Assembly (NCBI RefSeq): GCF_022832375.1
Contig: NZ_JALHLG010000036.1
Coordinates: 1 to 52,811 of the forward strand
DNA: 52,811 nt
Origin: Novosphingobium beihaiense
GTDB taxonomy: Bacteria > Pseudomonadota > Alphaproteobacteria > Sphingomonadales > Sphingomonadaceae
Direction: 5' to 3'
Position numbers and translations under genes: made by a program. The notes under the pieces are model-generated. The model was given only the letters and a program-made list of their open reading frames with translations, made no database searches and was not told the DNA's origin. Positions 42,077 through 51,415 of the stretch are shown piece by piece. Position 1 is the stretch's first letter. The number at the start of each line of letters is the position of its first letter.

Positions 42077-43432
42077 TCACAGGATCGACGCAGCTGCGCA
42101 ATCCAGGATCCAGCGGAAGCCTTCCGGATCATAACAGGTCCGGACTTCGGCGTTGAGCTTGACCCGGGGCACATCGGCAATGATCCGCGTGCCAAAACCC
42201 TGCCGTTCCGGCTCGCGAACAGGCGGGCCGCCGCTTTCCACCCATTCGATGTGAAACCGCGCTTCATCGCCCGCCCCCGAAATCCGCCAGCGAATCGCAA
42301 CCCGCCCTTCCGGCACGGAGAGCGCCCCGTACTTGAGCGCGTTGGTGCCCATTTCATGGAACGCCATCGCCATGGCCTCCGCCGCGCCCGAAGACAGCTC
42401 TACCAACGGCCCTTCGCAGCGGATCTGGGCCTGTGCGTCCCCCAGCGAGCGCAACTGCGCCTCCACCATTTCCTGCACGGGAATGCGCGACCACGCCCGG
42501 CGGACAAGCACGTCCTGATTTGCGGCAAGCCCATGAATGCGCTGTTCAAGACGTTCGATGAAATCCGGCCGGTCTATGTTTGACCGGCGGGCCAGCGATT
42601 GCACGACGGCAAGCATGTTCTTGCTGCGGTGGTTCACCTCCTGCAGCAGCAGCTCGATCCGCTCTTCCGCCTCGCGCATGGCCGTCACATCGGTGTTGGT
42701 GCCGAACCAGCAGAGGAGTGTTCCACTGTCATCGCGAATGGGCTTGGCCCGCGAGAGAAACCAGCGCCATTCCCCTTCCGCGCTGCGCAGCGGGAAAGTA
42801 TCTTCCCAGTCCTCCCCGGACGCGAAGTGGCTGGCGATCTTCTCAACCACTCTGTCGACGTGATCGGGATGATGGACCTCTTTCCAGCCCCAGCCTTCCA
42901 TCTGTTCAAGCGTCGTGCCGGTGTAATCGAACCAGCGCTTGTTGTACCAGAAGATCGAACCTTCGCTGTCGGCGATCCAGGCCAGTTGGCTGATATTGTC
43001 TGCCAGCAAGCGAAAGCGTTCCTCGCTCAGCGCCAGCCGGTTTTGGATGCTGATGCTTTCGGACATGTCGCGCGCGATTTGACTGGCGGCGACAACCCGC
43101 CCTTCGGCGTCGCGCACCGGAGACACGGTAACGGCAACGCTGACCAAGCTGCCATCCTTGCGCTGACGAACGGTTTCGAACGAAGGCATGCGCTCACCGC
43201 CGCTGATGCTGGCGATGATCGCGTCTTCCTCCGCCTGCCGGTCCTCCGGGATGAGCGTGCGCACGTTGCGGCCTATGATCTCTTCGGCAGACCAGCCGAA
43301 AATGCGCTCTGCCGCAGCGTTCCAGCTCAGGATACGCCCGTCCAGCGCCTTGCCGACAATCGCATCGTCGCTCGATTCGACTATCGCTGCGAGCAGCGCC
43401 GCCGGATCGGCACCGGGATCAACCGCGTTCAG
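42077..43432 (-). CDS. PAS-PAS-HWE sensor histidine kinase, probable CTG start
   Basis: A 451-residue kinase if started at CTG 43432. Residues about 10-118 form a PAS domain (LLAAIVESSDDAIVGKALDG, SWNAAAERIFGWSAEE, ETVRQRKDGSLVSVAVTVSP) and about 135-255 a second. LLQEVNHRSKNMLAVVQSLARR carries the phosphoacceptor H268 of the HWE family, followed by the ATP-binding domain (FHEMGTNALKYGAL). No transmembrane helix, so it is cytosolic. The first ATG/GTG/TTG in frame is GTG 43264, which would cut the first PAS domain in half. CTG overlaps the metZ TGA. No response regulator is adjacent. Confidence 0.8.
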   Translation of the reverse strand: MNAVDPGADPAALLAAIVESSDDAIVGKALDGRILSWNAAAERIFGWSAEEIIGRNVRTLIPEDRQAEEDAIIASISGGERMPSFETVRQRKDGSLVSVAVTVSPVRDAEGRVVAASQIARDMSESISIQNRLALSEERFRLLADNISQLAWIADSEGSIFWYNKRWFDYTGTTLEQMEGWGWKEVHHPDHVDRVVEKIASHFASGEDWEDTFPLRSAEGEWRWFLSRAKPIRDDSGTLLCWFGTNTDVTAMREAEERIELLLQEVNHRSKNMLAVVQSLARRSNIDRPDFIERLEQRIHGLAANQDVLVRRAWSRIPVQEMVEAQLRSLGDAQAQIRCEGPLVELSSGAAEAMAMAFHEMGTNALKYGALSVPEGRVAIRWRISGAGDEARFHIEWVESGGPPVREPERQGFGTRIIADVPRVKLNAEVRTCYDPEGFRWILDCAAASIL

Positions 43433-44637
43433 AGGCCGGCCTTGCTCAAGGCCTGATCGAGATCCTCGATCAGATCATCGGCATCTTCCAGACCCACGTT
43501 GATACGCAGCATGCCTTCGGAAATGCCCATCGCCTCGCGCCCTTCGGGCCCCATGTTGTGGTGCGTGCTGGAAGCGGGATGACACATCAGCGAACGCGAA
43601 TCGCCAATGTTGTTCGAGATATCGATCAGTTCCAGCGCATCGAGCAGCGCATGGGCCTGCGCCCGCCCGCCATCGAGCACGAAGCTGAAGATCGGGCCGC
43701 AGGCGTCCATCTGCTTCTTCGCCAGCGCCTGCTGCGGGTGGCTGTCCAGCCAGGGGTGCAGGATCACGGGCACGCGGCCTTCGAGGAACTGACCGACCTT
43801 GAGCGCGTTCTCGCTCTGCTGCTTCGCCCGCAGATCGAGCGTTTCCAGCCCCTTGAGCACGACCCAGGCGTTGAACGGCGAAAGGTTCGGCCCGGTATTG
43901 CGCTGGAAAGGCAGCAGCTTCTCGTTGATGAATTCCTCGCTGCCGCACACGGCCCCTGCCAGCACGCGGCCCTGCCCGTCCATCAGCTTGGTGGCCGAAT
44001 AGGCAACCACGTCGATGCCGAATTCCATCGGGCGCTGCAGCACTGGCGAGCAGAAGGCGTTGTCCACCACCGTAGTGATGCCATGGGCCTTGGCGATATT
44101 GGCGATAGCTTCCAGATCGGCCACGTCCATCGTCGGGTTGGCCGGGGTCTCGAAGAAGAACACCTTGGTGTTGGGCCGGATCGCCGCTTCCCACGCGGCG
44201 GTATCGCGCGCATCCACCACAGTCACATCGACACCGAAGCGCGGCAGCAGGCTGTCACCCAGCCAGCGGCACGAACCGAACGCAGCGCGGGCCGAGACCA
44301 TGTGGTCGCCCGCCGAAAGCTGGCACAGCAGCGCCGCCGTCATCGCCGCCATGCCCGAGGCCTGAACCCGGCAATCATCCGCGCCTTCGAGCAGCGCAAT
44401 GCGCTCTTCCAGCATGGCCACAGTGGGGTTCTGCAGGCGCGAGTAGGTCATGCCGTCCTGCTCACCGGCAAAGCGCGCGGCGACGGTGGCGGCATCGTCG
44501 TAGCAATAGCCGGAAGTGAGGAAGAGCGCCTCGCTCGTCTCGCCCATTTCGGAACGCCACGTTCCTCCACGGATTGCGCGCGTTGCGGGGCGCCAGTTGC
44601 GGGTCTTGCTGCGGTCCTGTCCGGTGGTGCGTTTCAT
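43429..44637 (-). CDS. metZ: O-succinylhomoserine sulfhydrylase
   Basis: A 402-residue PLP enzyme of the Cys/Met metabolism family. The internal aldimine lysine is K217 in YSATKLMDGQGR. TSGYCYDDAATVAARFAGEQDGMTYSRLQNPTV is the N-terminal signature of MetZ. It makes homocysteine from O-succinylhomoserine and sulfide, for methionine synthesis. The start is ATG 44637; an in-frame codon 34 residues earlier lies before the family N-terminus. It is followed with overlap by the sensor kinase gene. Confidence 0.9.
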   Translation of the reverse strand: MKRTTGQDRSKTRNWRPATRAIRGGTWRSEMGETSEALFLTSGYCYDDAATVAARFAGEQDGMTYSRLQNPTVAMLEERIALLEGADDCRVQASGMAAMTAALLCQLSAGDHMVSARAAFGSCRWLGDSLLPRFGVDVTVVDARDTAAWEAAIRPNTKVFFFETPANPTMDVADLEAIANIAKAHGITTVVDNAFCSPVLQRPMEFGIDVVAYSATKLMDGQGRVLAGAVCGSEEFINEKLLPFQRNTGPNLSPFNAWVVLKGLETLDLRAKQQSENALKVGQFLEGRVPVILHPWLDSHPQQALAKKQMDACGPIFSFVLDGGRAQAHALLDALELIDISNNIGDSRSLMCHPASSTHHNMGPEGREAMGISEGMLRINVGLEDADDLIEDLDQALSKAGL

Positions 44638-44732
44638 GGCACTGGCTGTAAGAGGCCGCGCAGGCCAACGCAAGCCGTCGCGCGCCAAGCGCTCTTGCAG
44701 AGACCCGCGTTCCTGCCTATCCCGCTCGCCCA

Positions 44733-46016
44733 ATGCCACTATCCCCCAGAAATGCCCGTGATCCGATCGGCTGGTGCCTTGGCATTACCGCCCTGTTCCT
44801 GATGCTGGCGCTGTGGCGGGTTTCGATGCCGCCGAAATACTATTTCGACGAGGTTCACTACGTCCCCGCCGCGCTCAAGCTGCTGGACCTGATCCCCGCC
44901 AACCGCGAACACCCGATGTTCGGCAAGGAAGTGATCGCGGCCTGCATCCATTTCCTGGAGGACCGCCCGCTGGCCTGGCGTCTGGGCCCGGTGCTGTCCG
45001 GCACGCTCGGCCTGTTCGGCTTCTCCCGCCTGATCTGGCACCTCTCGCGCCGCCGCGCGGCCACGCTGGCGGCGACGGCCCTGCTCGCGACCAATTGCAT
45101 GTGGTTCGTCCAGAGCCGCATCGCCATGCTCGACATGATGGAAGCAGGCATGTGCATGGTCGGCCTGTGGCAATTCGCCGCCGCCCTGCGCGCCCGCTCG
45201 ACCGGCGGCGCGCGCGTGCATCTGGTGCTGAGCGGCATTGCACTGGGCCTTTCGCTGGGCGCCAAATGGAGCAGCGCGCCGGCGCTGATGATGCCCGGCC
45301 TCGCCTTCCTGATCCTGCGCATCCGCGAACGGGGTGTCTTCATCGTCGGCCGCAAGGGGGCTGGCCCCATCAAGGGCGTGTCGCTGGCAGAGGCCACTTT
45401 GTGGCTGGGGCTGTTCCCGCTGGCAGTATACTGGCTGACCTTCCTGCCTGCGATGTTCTACACCGACCGGCCGATAAACCCGCTGAATTTCATCGGCCAC
45501 CACGAATACATGATCAAGCTGCAGGACAGCGTCCGGAAGCCGCACCCCTACCAGAGCCAGTGGTATCAGTGGATCGTGAACTGGCGGGTGATCTGGTACC
45601 TGTTCAAGGATATCGACGGCGCCCAGCGCGGGATCGTGATGATCGGCAATCCGTTCTCGATGCTCGCCGGACTGGTGGCGCTGCTGTGGGGTCTGTGGGC
45701 CATGCTGTTCCGCCGCCGCTATGATGCGCTGGCGCTGATCGTGCTCTATGCGGCGTGTCTGGCCATGTGGGCGCTCAACGGCAAGCCGGTGCAGTTCTAT
45801 TACCACTACCTGCTCTCCGGCGCGTTCCTCATGGGGCTGATGGGCCTGTGGCTGGACGTGCTGTGGCAGCGCCGCGACCGCTGGCGCCTGGTGGCGACAG
45901 GATCGATGGTGCTGTCCCTGCTGATGTTCGCGGTGTTCTACCCGATCATCTCGGCAACGCCGCTGCCCTACAAGGATGCCTACAACTTCTGGATGTGGCT
46001 ACCGACCTGGCGGTGA
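44733..46016 (+). CDS. protein O-mannosyltransferase-like glycosyltransferase (PMT family)
   Basis: A 427-residue polytopic membrane protein. YYFDEVHY carries the Asp-Glu pair of the PMT/GT39 active site; MWFVQSRIAMLDMMEAG and KPHPYQSQWYQW are further PMT signatures. It would transfer mannose (or another hexose) from a polyprenyl phosphate donor to Ser/Thr of exported proteins. The donor synthase is probably the GT2-GtrA protein at 46576. The gap to metZ is only 95 bp and the two diverge. Confidence 0.85.
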   Translation: MPLSPRNARDPIGWCLGITALFLMLALWRVSMPPKYYFDEVHYVPAALKLLDLIPANREHPMFGKEVIAACIHFLEDRPLAWRLGPVLSGTLGLFGFSRLIWHLSRRRAATLAATALLATNCMWFVQSRIAMLDMMEAGMCMVGLWQFAAALRARSTGGARVHLVLSGIALGLSLGAKWSSAPALMMPGLAFLILRIRERGVFIVGRKGAGPIKGVSLAEATLWLGLFPLAVYWLTFLPAMFYTDRPINPLNFIGHHEYMIKLQDSVRKPHPYQSQWYQWIVNWRVIWYLFKDIDGAQRGIVMIGNPFSMLAGLVALLWGLWAMLFRRRYDALALIVLYAACLAMWALNGKPVQFYYHYLLSGAFLMGLMGLWLDVLWQRRDRWRLVATGSMVLSLLMFAVFYPIISATPLPYKDAYNFWMWLPTWR

Positions 46017-46156
46017 AGCCGGCCGCAGACCGTAAGAAATTCAGGTTGAATGACTGTCTGTTATCGGGATGCCGATTGGACAGACTGGACGACCTTTTGG
46101 CCAGGGTGAGCGGAAATTCGTTGGCAGCGACTTTCTAATTGATTTATCGATTTCTG

Positions 46157-46420
46157 ATGGATCAAAAAGTTGCAGCCAGCGCCTTTCGAAACTTCTTGCT
46201 TCACAAACAGACTGAAATCGGTGAGCCGTTGGCGCCCGTCAGCTCAGCTCAGCGCTTGTCGAGCGGCTGGTCCTTTTTCTATCAGTCGCAAGCGTACATC
46301 GCGAGCGGTGATTTTGGTGAAATGCTGGTGGGGCAAGGGCCGGTGATTATCTGCGATGACGGTCGAATTATCGAGGGTGGCTCGCTCAATCACGATCCTG
46401 AGGCATTGCTGGCTCGATAG
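46157..46420 (+). CDS. YrhB/Imm35-like small protein
   Basis: An 87-residue protein: GWSFFYQSQAYIASGDF, LVGQGPVIICDDGRIIEGGS matches the YrhB/immunity-protein-35 pattern (GWyF, a PxIVd-dG strand). No toxin or secretion gene is next to it. The surrounding DNA (about 46020-46560) is visibly richer in A and T than the neighbours, so it may be acquired. TTG 46139 is an alternative start; neither has a clear ribosome-binding site. Confidence 0.5.
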   Translation: MDQKVAASAFRNFLLHKQTEIGEPLAPVSSAQRLSSGWSFFYQSQAYIASGDFGEMLVGQGPVIICDDGRIIEGGSLNHDPEALLAR

Positions 46421-46575
46421 TGCCTGCGTCCGCCATCCCGGCGTATCCGGAAAATCCGCTTACCGATAGCAAACCGCGCTAGCCGCCGTAGAATTACCGT
46501 CAGCTTTTACTGCGTTCGCTGGCAAGGCGTGACTCAGTTACCCTGCTCCACCGGCTGGCGAACCATTCACAGCCG

Positions 46576-47766
46576 TCAGTACTTGCCCCAGACGAACTTG
46601 GACGACAGGGCAAAGTTCCACACCGCGCCCAGTACGATGCCGGTGATCACGGCCAGCACGTCATGGATGCCCATGCTCTTGAGCACTGCCGCCGCGCCGA
46701 CGTTCGTAAGCAGGCCCAGCGAACAGGTCACACCGAACTGCGCCCAGCCGCGCATCAGCGGGCCGAAACCGCGCAGGCGCTTGTCCGAATAGGTCAGTTC
46801 GTTGTTGAGCACGAAGTTGAACGTCATCGACACGGCCGCTGCCACAGTGTTGGCAGTAATGAACGTCATCCGGCCGGTTTCCCAGTGGCCGTAGACGAAG
46901 CGCTCGCCCAGGATCACGCTCAGCATCAGCCACAGCGCGGCGAACTGCACCACCACGCCCATCGCGCCGACCGTGCCGAACAGCGCGAAGCGGGTCGGGA
47001 TGATGCGGCCGAGCCACTTGTCATAAAGGCCTACGAGGAATTCGAACACGACGGTCTGATCCAGCTTGCTTTCGCCTTCCGCGCGGGCGGCGAAGTGGAG
47101 GGGAAATTCCTTGACGCGCAGCGGCCTTTCGACCGTGGCGAGGATATCGAGAAGGATCTTGAAACCCACGCCCGAGAGGCGATGGGCATCGGCGCGCAGA
47201 ATCCGGGTGGGCAACATGAAGAAGCCACTCATCGGGTCGGTCAGTTCAACGCCGGTCACCTTGTTGGCGATCCGGTTGGCAAGGCCAGAGGCCTTCACCC
47301 GGTCCGGCCGTCCCCAGGCTTCGGTACTGGCGCCTTCGGCAAAGCGCGACGCATAAGCGAGATCGTATTCACCCGACGTTACCGCCTTCAGCATCTGCGG
47401 CAGCAGTTCGGGATCGTGCTGGTGGTCCGCGTCCATCACCGCCACTACCGGCGCGGCGGTGGAGCACATGCCCTCAATCGCCGCGCTGGCGAGCCCGCGG
47501 CGGCCGATGCGCTGGATGCAGCGCACGCGCGGATCGCTCAGCGACAGCTCGCGCGCCTCGTCGGACGTGCCATCCGGGCTGTTGTCGTCAACGAAGATCG
47601 CTTCCCAGGCAATGCCCTTGAGCGCCTTGTCGAGCCGTTCGACCATGGTCGCAACGTTCTTGCGCTCGTTGTAAGTCGGCAGCACGACGGCCAACTCCAA
47701 CGGGCGGCTGGCGGAATCGCCAGCGGCACCTGCGATCTGGGCAAGATCGGAACTGGAAATGTTCAT
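46576..47766 (-). CDS. GT2 glycosyltransferase fused to GtrA domain
   Basis: A 396-residue protein. The N-terminal half is a dolichol-phosphate-mannose-synthase-like GT2: LAVVLPTYNERKNVATMVERL, FVDDNSPDGT, VMDADHQHDP (metal-binding DxD). The C-terminal half (from about residue 255) has four hydrophobic helices of a GtrA flippase-like domain ending FVWGKY. It should make a polyprenyl-phosphate sugar and help present it in the periplasm, fitting the PMT-like enzyme encoded nearby on the other strand. Confidence 0.9.
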   Translation of the reverse strand: MNISSSDLAQIAGAAGDSASRPLELAVVLPTYNERKNVATMVERLDKALKGIAWEAIFVDDNSPDGTSDEARELSLSDPRVRCIQRIGRRGLASAAIEGMCSTAAPVVAVMDADHQHDPELLPQMLKAVTSGEYDLAYASRFAEGASTEAWGRPDRVKASGLANRIANKVTGVELTDPMSGFFMLPTRILRADAHRLSGVGFKILLDILATVERPLRVKEFPLHFAARAEGESKLDQTVVFEFLVGLYDKWLGRIIPTRFALFGTVGAMGVVVQFAALWLMLSVILGERFVYGHWETGRMTFITANTVAAAVSMTFNFVLNNELTYSDKRLRGFGPLMRGWAQFGVTCSLGLLTNVGAAAVLKSMGIHDVLAVITGIVLGAVWNFALSSKFVWGKY

Positions 47767-47805
47767 GCGTCCCGCGTGTACATCGTAAAAATCAAAAAAG
47801 CTTTA

Positions 47806-48864
47806 TTAGAGGCGTTCGAGCACCGCGTCACCGATTTCCCGCGTGCCTGCCGAACCGCCCAGATCGCCGCCCTTCACACCGGCGGAAAGCGCACCGGCCA
47901 CGGCATTCTCGATCCGCGCGGCCTGCTCTTCCAGCCCCAGCGAGTGGCGCAGCAGCATCGCGGCGGACAGGATCGTCGCCATCGGATTGGCCAGCCCCTT
48001 GCCCGCGATATCGGGCGCCGAGCCATGGATCGGCTCATAGAGGCCATACGTCCCCTCGGCGAGGCTGGCCGAAGCCAGCAGGCCGATCGAGCCGACGCAC
48101 ATGCTGGCCTGATCGCTCAGGATATCGCCGAAGAGATTGCCGGTCACGATCACGTCGAACTGGCCCGGGTTTTTCACCAGCTGCATCGCCGCGTTATCGA
48201 CATACATGTGGCTGAGTTCGACGTCCGGGTATTCCTTCGACACCTCGATCACCACATCGCGCCAGAGCTGCGAGGTTTCGAGCACATTGGCCTTGTCCAC
48301 CGAGCACAGCTTCTTCGAGCGGCCCATCGCGGCGGTGAAACCGGCATGGGCAATGCGGCGCACTTCATCTTCGGCATAGGACATCATGTCCCAGCCCTGA
48401 CGGCGCCCGTCGGGCAGCGTGCGGATGCCCTTCTCGCCGAAATAGACATCGCCATTCAGCTCGCGCACGATCAAGAGGTCGATCTTGCTGGCGACTTCGG
48501 AGCGCAGCGTGGTGAGGTCTTCCAGCCCCGGAAACACGCGCGCCGGGCGCAGATTGGCAAAGAGGCCCAATTCCTTGCGCAGGCCCAGGATCGCCTGTTC
48601 GGGCCGCAGATGACGCTCCAGATTATCGCACGAGAAATCGCCCACCGCGCCGAACAAGATGGCATCAGCAGAGCGCGCGGTCTCCAGCGTTTCGGACGGC
48701 AGCGGGTGACCGTGCTTGCGGTAGGCCATGCCGCCGACATCACCCTCGACCAGCTCAAGGCCTTCAAGGCCGAGCTTTTCGAGCACGCGCACGGCCTCTC
48801 CGGTCACTTCCGGGCCGATGCCGTCACCGGCGAAAACCGCGATGCGCAGGGAGTTCTTGGTCAT
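47806..48864 (-). CDS. leuB: 3-isopropylmalate dehydrogenase
   Basis: A 352-residue NAD enzyme of leucine biosynthesis. [21 protein letters not shown] is the N-terminus, [10 protein letters not shown], the Mg2+/substrate segment [24 protein letters not shown], and [18 protein letters not shown] the NAD-binding part. It converts 3-isopropylmalate to 2-oxoisocaproate. Length is typical. It starts 6 bp after the recO stop, so the two are likely in one transcript. Confidence 0.95.
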   Translation of the reverse strand: MTKNSLRIAVFAGDGIGPEVTGEAVRVLEKLGLEGLELVEGDVGGMAYRKHGHPLPSETLETARSADAILFGAVGDFSCDNLERHLRPEQAILGLRKELGLFANLRPARVFPGLEDLTTLRSEVASKIDLLIVRELNGDVYFGEKGIRTLPDGRRQGWDMMSYAEDEVRRIAHAGFTAAMGRSKKLCSVDKANVLETSQLWRDVVIEVSKEYPDVELSHMYVDNAAMQLVKNPGQFDVIVTGNLFGDILSDQASMCVGSIGLLASASLAEGTYGLYEPIHGSAPDIAGKGLANPMATILSAAMLLRHSLGLEEQAARIENAVAGALSAGVKGGDLGGSAGTREIGDAVLERL

Positions 48865-48870
48865 GTTCTG

Positions 48871-49476
48871 TCAGCCTTCGATACGCTTCAGCCGCTCACG
48901 CAGCAGGTCGCGGGCCGCCATAACGTCTCTGCGGCGATCGGCAAGCGGGTAGCGGGCCAATTCGCGCCCGATGCGGTCAAAAGCATCGAGAATCGCGGCC
49001 CAGTCGGACGGATCGGGGCGCTGCACCGGCACGCCGTAACCCAGCTCGCGCAACAGCAGCACTTCATAGGACAGCAGCGCCAGCGCCCAGCCGCGTGCCG
49101 AAGGGGCCATGCAGACGGCCTCGATCAGGGCGGAGAGCGCCTCGTAGAGCGCCGGATACGGGTGCCGCTCGGGCAAGGCGGAAGCCGTGAGCGCCGTCAC
49201 CCAGGCAATGGCGGCGGCAGGCAAGGGTTCGGTCAGCCAGGGACCGCGGCTTTGCAACAGTTCGACGCGGGCGAAAGGAAGCTGGCTTTCAGTTTTCGAA
49301 CGCAAGTCCGCGTCCACGGCATTGCCGGGGATCAGCACCGGACGCAATTGCCGCCCCCTGCCTCCGGCAACGTAAGCCGCCACAAGCCCATGGTCCGCCG
49401 TCAGCAGCCGGGCAATGACGGCGGTTTCGCCGTGCGCATGTGTGGCGCAGACAAGAGCGGGCGCGCGAAAGTGCAT
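48871..49476 (-). CDS. recO: DNA repair protein RecO
   Basis: A 201-residue RecO. The N-terminal OB fold (APALVCATHAHGETAVIARLLTADHGLVAAYVAGGRGR) and the helical C-domain are present. The zinc-binding cysteines of longer RecO proteins are absent, as in other sphingomonad-type short forms. RecO loads RecA at gaps with RecR. It precedes leuB by 6 bp. Confidence 0.88.
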   Translation of the reverse strand: MHFRAPALVCATHAHGETAVIARLLTADHGLVAAYVAGGRGRQLRPVLIPGNAVDADLRSKTESQLPFARVELLQSRGPWLTEPLPAAAIAWVTALTASALPERHPYPALYEALSALIEAVCMAPSARGWALALLSYEVLLLRELGYGVPVQRPDPSDWAAILDAFDRIGRELARYPLADRRRDVMAARDLLRERLKRIEG

Positions 49477-49526
49477 GGTGAGGGTTTGGACGGTTGCTGG
49501 GAAAGCTGCAACGGCAGTGGCTCACC

Positions 49527-49612
49527 CCATCCTTCGACAAGCTCAGGATGAGCGGAGTGTAAGACACAATCCTACCGGATACCGCTCATGCTGAGTCCTG
49601 AGCCCGCCGGAG
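49527..49612. repeat. family D intergenic repeat, copy 2
   Basis: CATCCTTCGACAAGCTCAGG followed by ATGAGCGGAG and, about 30 bp on, CCGCTCATGCTGAGTCCTGAG in inverted orientation. Related to the copy at 33053. It lies in the gap upstream of recO. Confidence 0.75.
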
Positions 49613-49640
49613 GATCAAAGCACCCGAAGGCAAAAGAGGC

Positions 49641-49895
49641 TCAGCCGTCCGCGTTCAGCTTCGCTTCGATCGCGTCCAGCCGCGCTTTCAGCGCATCGGC
49701 CTCGGCCCGGGCAGTGGCGGCCATTTCCTTGACGGCCTCAAACTCCTCGCGGCTGACGAAGTCCATGTCTCCCATGAACTCCTTGAACCGCTCGCGAGCG
49801 TTCTCGCGGGCTTCGCGCCCCATTCCGGCCAAAGTACCGGCGGCGCTGTTCATCATCTTGGCGAAGTCGGCGACGAAGGGGTTTTCGCTTTGCAT
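49641..49895 (-). CDS. ubiK: ubiquinone biosynthesis accessory factor UbiK
   Basis: An 84-residue BMFP-type protein: NPFVADFAKMMNSAAGTLAGMGREARENARERF followed by VSREEFEAVKEMAATARAEADALKARLDAIEAKL, a C-terminal coiled coil. UbiK helps the ubiquinone biosynthetic complex with UbiJ. Length and helix pattern fit the family. It is downstream of tspO on the same strand. Confidence 0.9.
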   Translation of the reverse strand: MQSENPFVADFAKMMNSAAGTLAGMGREARENARERFKEFMGDMDFVSREEFEAVKEMAATARAEADALKARLDAIEAKLNADG

Positions 49896-49937
49896 GGTGC
49901 CTAAATGGAACTCTCCGCGCCCAAGCGCAAGAGCCTA

Positions 49938-50492
49938 TCAGATCTCGTAACGCACCACCGCGCCATTTCCCGCGGCCCCGTCCATCGCCGGATTGGCCTG
50001 AAGAAACGCGAAGTTGAGATACGTCGCAAACAGCAGCCAGAGCACATAGGGCACCAGCAGCATCGCCGCGACCACGCGTACCCTGCCGAACAGAAACACC
50101 GTAACCAGCGCCGCAACGTCGAGAACCGCGATCAGGATCAACCCGCCAGTCAACATATGCGCACCGAAGAACACCGGCGACCAGGCGAGGTTCAACACGA
50201 ATTGCACAGCAAACACGATCACCGCCAGACCGCGCCTGCGCGCACCGCGCGCGGACAGGACCATCGCCAGTGCCACCCCCATCAGGATGTAAAGCACGGT
50301 CCACACGATCCCGAACACCTGTGGCGGCGGATAGGCGGCAGGCTTGACGAGAGCGGCAAACCACGGGTTCTGCGGCCCGCTCTGCGCCGCCGTGCCGGAA
50401 AGAAAGCCGAGAAGAACGATCACCGGAACGCAAACGAGAGCCCAGCGGATTAAACTCGCACGCAACTGACCTGAAGAGGCGAGCAGGGTCAT
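49938..50492 (-). CDS. tspO: TspO/MBR-family protein
   Basis: A 184-residue membrane protein with five helices. NPWFAALVKPAAYPPPQVFGIVWTVLYILMGVAL, QFVLNLAWSPVFFG and PYVLWLLFATYLNFAFLQ are the TspO signatures. TspO binds porphyrins and affects tetrapyrrole or stress responses. The 44-residue-long N-terminus before the conserved part includes a first helix. ubiK follows 42 bp downstream. Confidence 0.92.
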   Translation of the reverse strand: MTLLASSGQLRASLIRWALVCVPVIVLLGFLSGTAAQSGPQNPWFAALVKPAAYPPPQVFGIVWTVLYILMGVALAMVLSARGARRRGLAVIVFAVQFVLNLAWSPVFFGAHMLTGGLILIAVLDVAALVTVFLFGRVRVVAAMLLVPYVLWLLFATYLNFAFLQANPAMDGAAGNGAVVRYEI

Positions 50493-50583
50493 TTCGCTTA
50501 ACTACTCCCGAATCACTAGGCGGCCACGAAGATGGCGCGTTTTGTGCAGGCGCGAAGCGCAACGCGCAATCGTCTGCTAACAG

Positions 50584-51366
50584 TCAATTATCCCGCCGTG
50601 CCGAAACGAGAAACTCCACATTGCCTTCCGGCCCCTTGATCGGGCTTTCGACAATACCCTGAATCTCCCAGCCCTCATCCTCCAGCCAGGCACGCACTTC
50701 GCCGCAGACACGTTCGTGCAGCGCCGGATCGCGCACGACACCGCCCTTGCCCACTTCGTTACGCCCCACTTCGAACTGCGGCTTGATCAGCGCGACAAGG
50801 CGGCACGACGGCGCGGCGAGGCGCAGCGGCACCTCCAGAACCTTGGCCAGCCCGATGAAACTGGCATCGCAGACCACCCAGTTGCACGGCCTGTCGATCT
50901 GTTCGGGCGTCAGGATGCGCGCGCTGGTCTGTTCAAGCACAGTCACGCGCGGGTCCTGCCGCAGCTTCCAGGCAAGCTGGTTGGTCCCCGAATCCACCGC
51001 GAAGACATGGGCCGCGCCCTTGCTGAGCAGCACGTCGGTAAAACCGCCGGTGGAACTGCCGACGTCCATGGCGACAGCCCCGGCGGGATCGAGGCCGAAA
51101 TGCTCGATCGCATGGGCCAGCTTGACGCCGCCGCGCGAAACCCAGGGATGATCGCGCCCGCGCACGTCCAGCGGAGCGTCGTCCTTCAGGCTCTGGCCGG
51201 ACTTGGCGATCCTGCTCTCGCCGGAGAAGACCAGCCCGGCGAGGATCAGCGCCTGCGCGCGGGTGCGGCTTTCGGCAAGCCCCCGGTCCACGAGCATCTG
51301 ATCGGCCCGCACTTTGGCGGGCTTGCGTTTTTTATCGACAGGACGAGAGGTGGACGGGTCGGTCAT
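50584..51366 (-). CDS. tlyA: TlyA-family RNA methyltransferase (S4 + FtsJ)
   Basis: A 260-residue protein. An S4 RNA-binding domain (RADQMLVDRGLAESRTRAQALILAGLVF) is followed by an FtsJ-like domain: RGGVKLAHAIEHF, MDVGSSTGGFTDVLL (SAM loop), VVCDASFIGL, IKPQFE and GNVEFL, giving the K-D-K-E tetrad. TlyA makes 2'-O-methylcytidine in rRNA (TlyA I/II). The start is ATG 51366; the much longer open frame upstream has no similarity. It diverges from the lipoprotein gene. Confidence 0.9.
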   Translation of the reverse strand: MTDPSTSRPVDKKRKPAKVRADQMLVDRGLAESRTRAQALILAGLVFSGESRIAKSGQSLKDDAPLDVRGRDHPWVSRGGVKLAHAIEHFGLDPAGAVAMDVGSSTGGFTDVLLSKGAAHVFAVDSGTNQLAWKLRQDPRVTVLEQTSARILTPEQIDRPCNWVVCDASFIGLAKVLEVPLRLAAPSCRLVALIKPQFEVGRNEVGKGGVVRDPALHERVCGEVRAWLEDEGWEIQGIVESPIKGPEGNVEFLVSARRDN

Positions 51367-51415
51367 CTGAGCTTGTGCACTTGAGGTGGGGCGCGTGTCA
51401 TTCCATACCGTGCGC

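Noticed and set aside
44638..44732. SAM-II or similar riboswitch before metZ
   Set aside because: The leader is only 95 bp and contains none of the conserved SAM-II bases.
46663..49551. A 962-codon open frame on the plus strand opposite the GT2-GtrA, leuB and recO genes
   Set aside because: High-GC antisense frames stay open by codon bias. The minus-strand genes have clear family motifs; this frame has Arg/His/Gln-rich low-information sequence and none.
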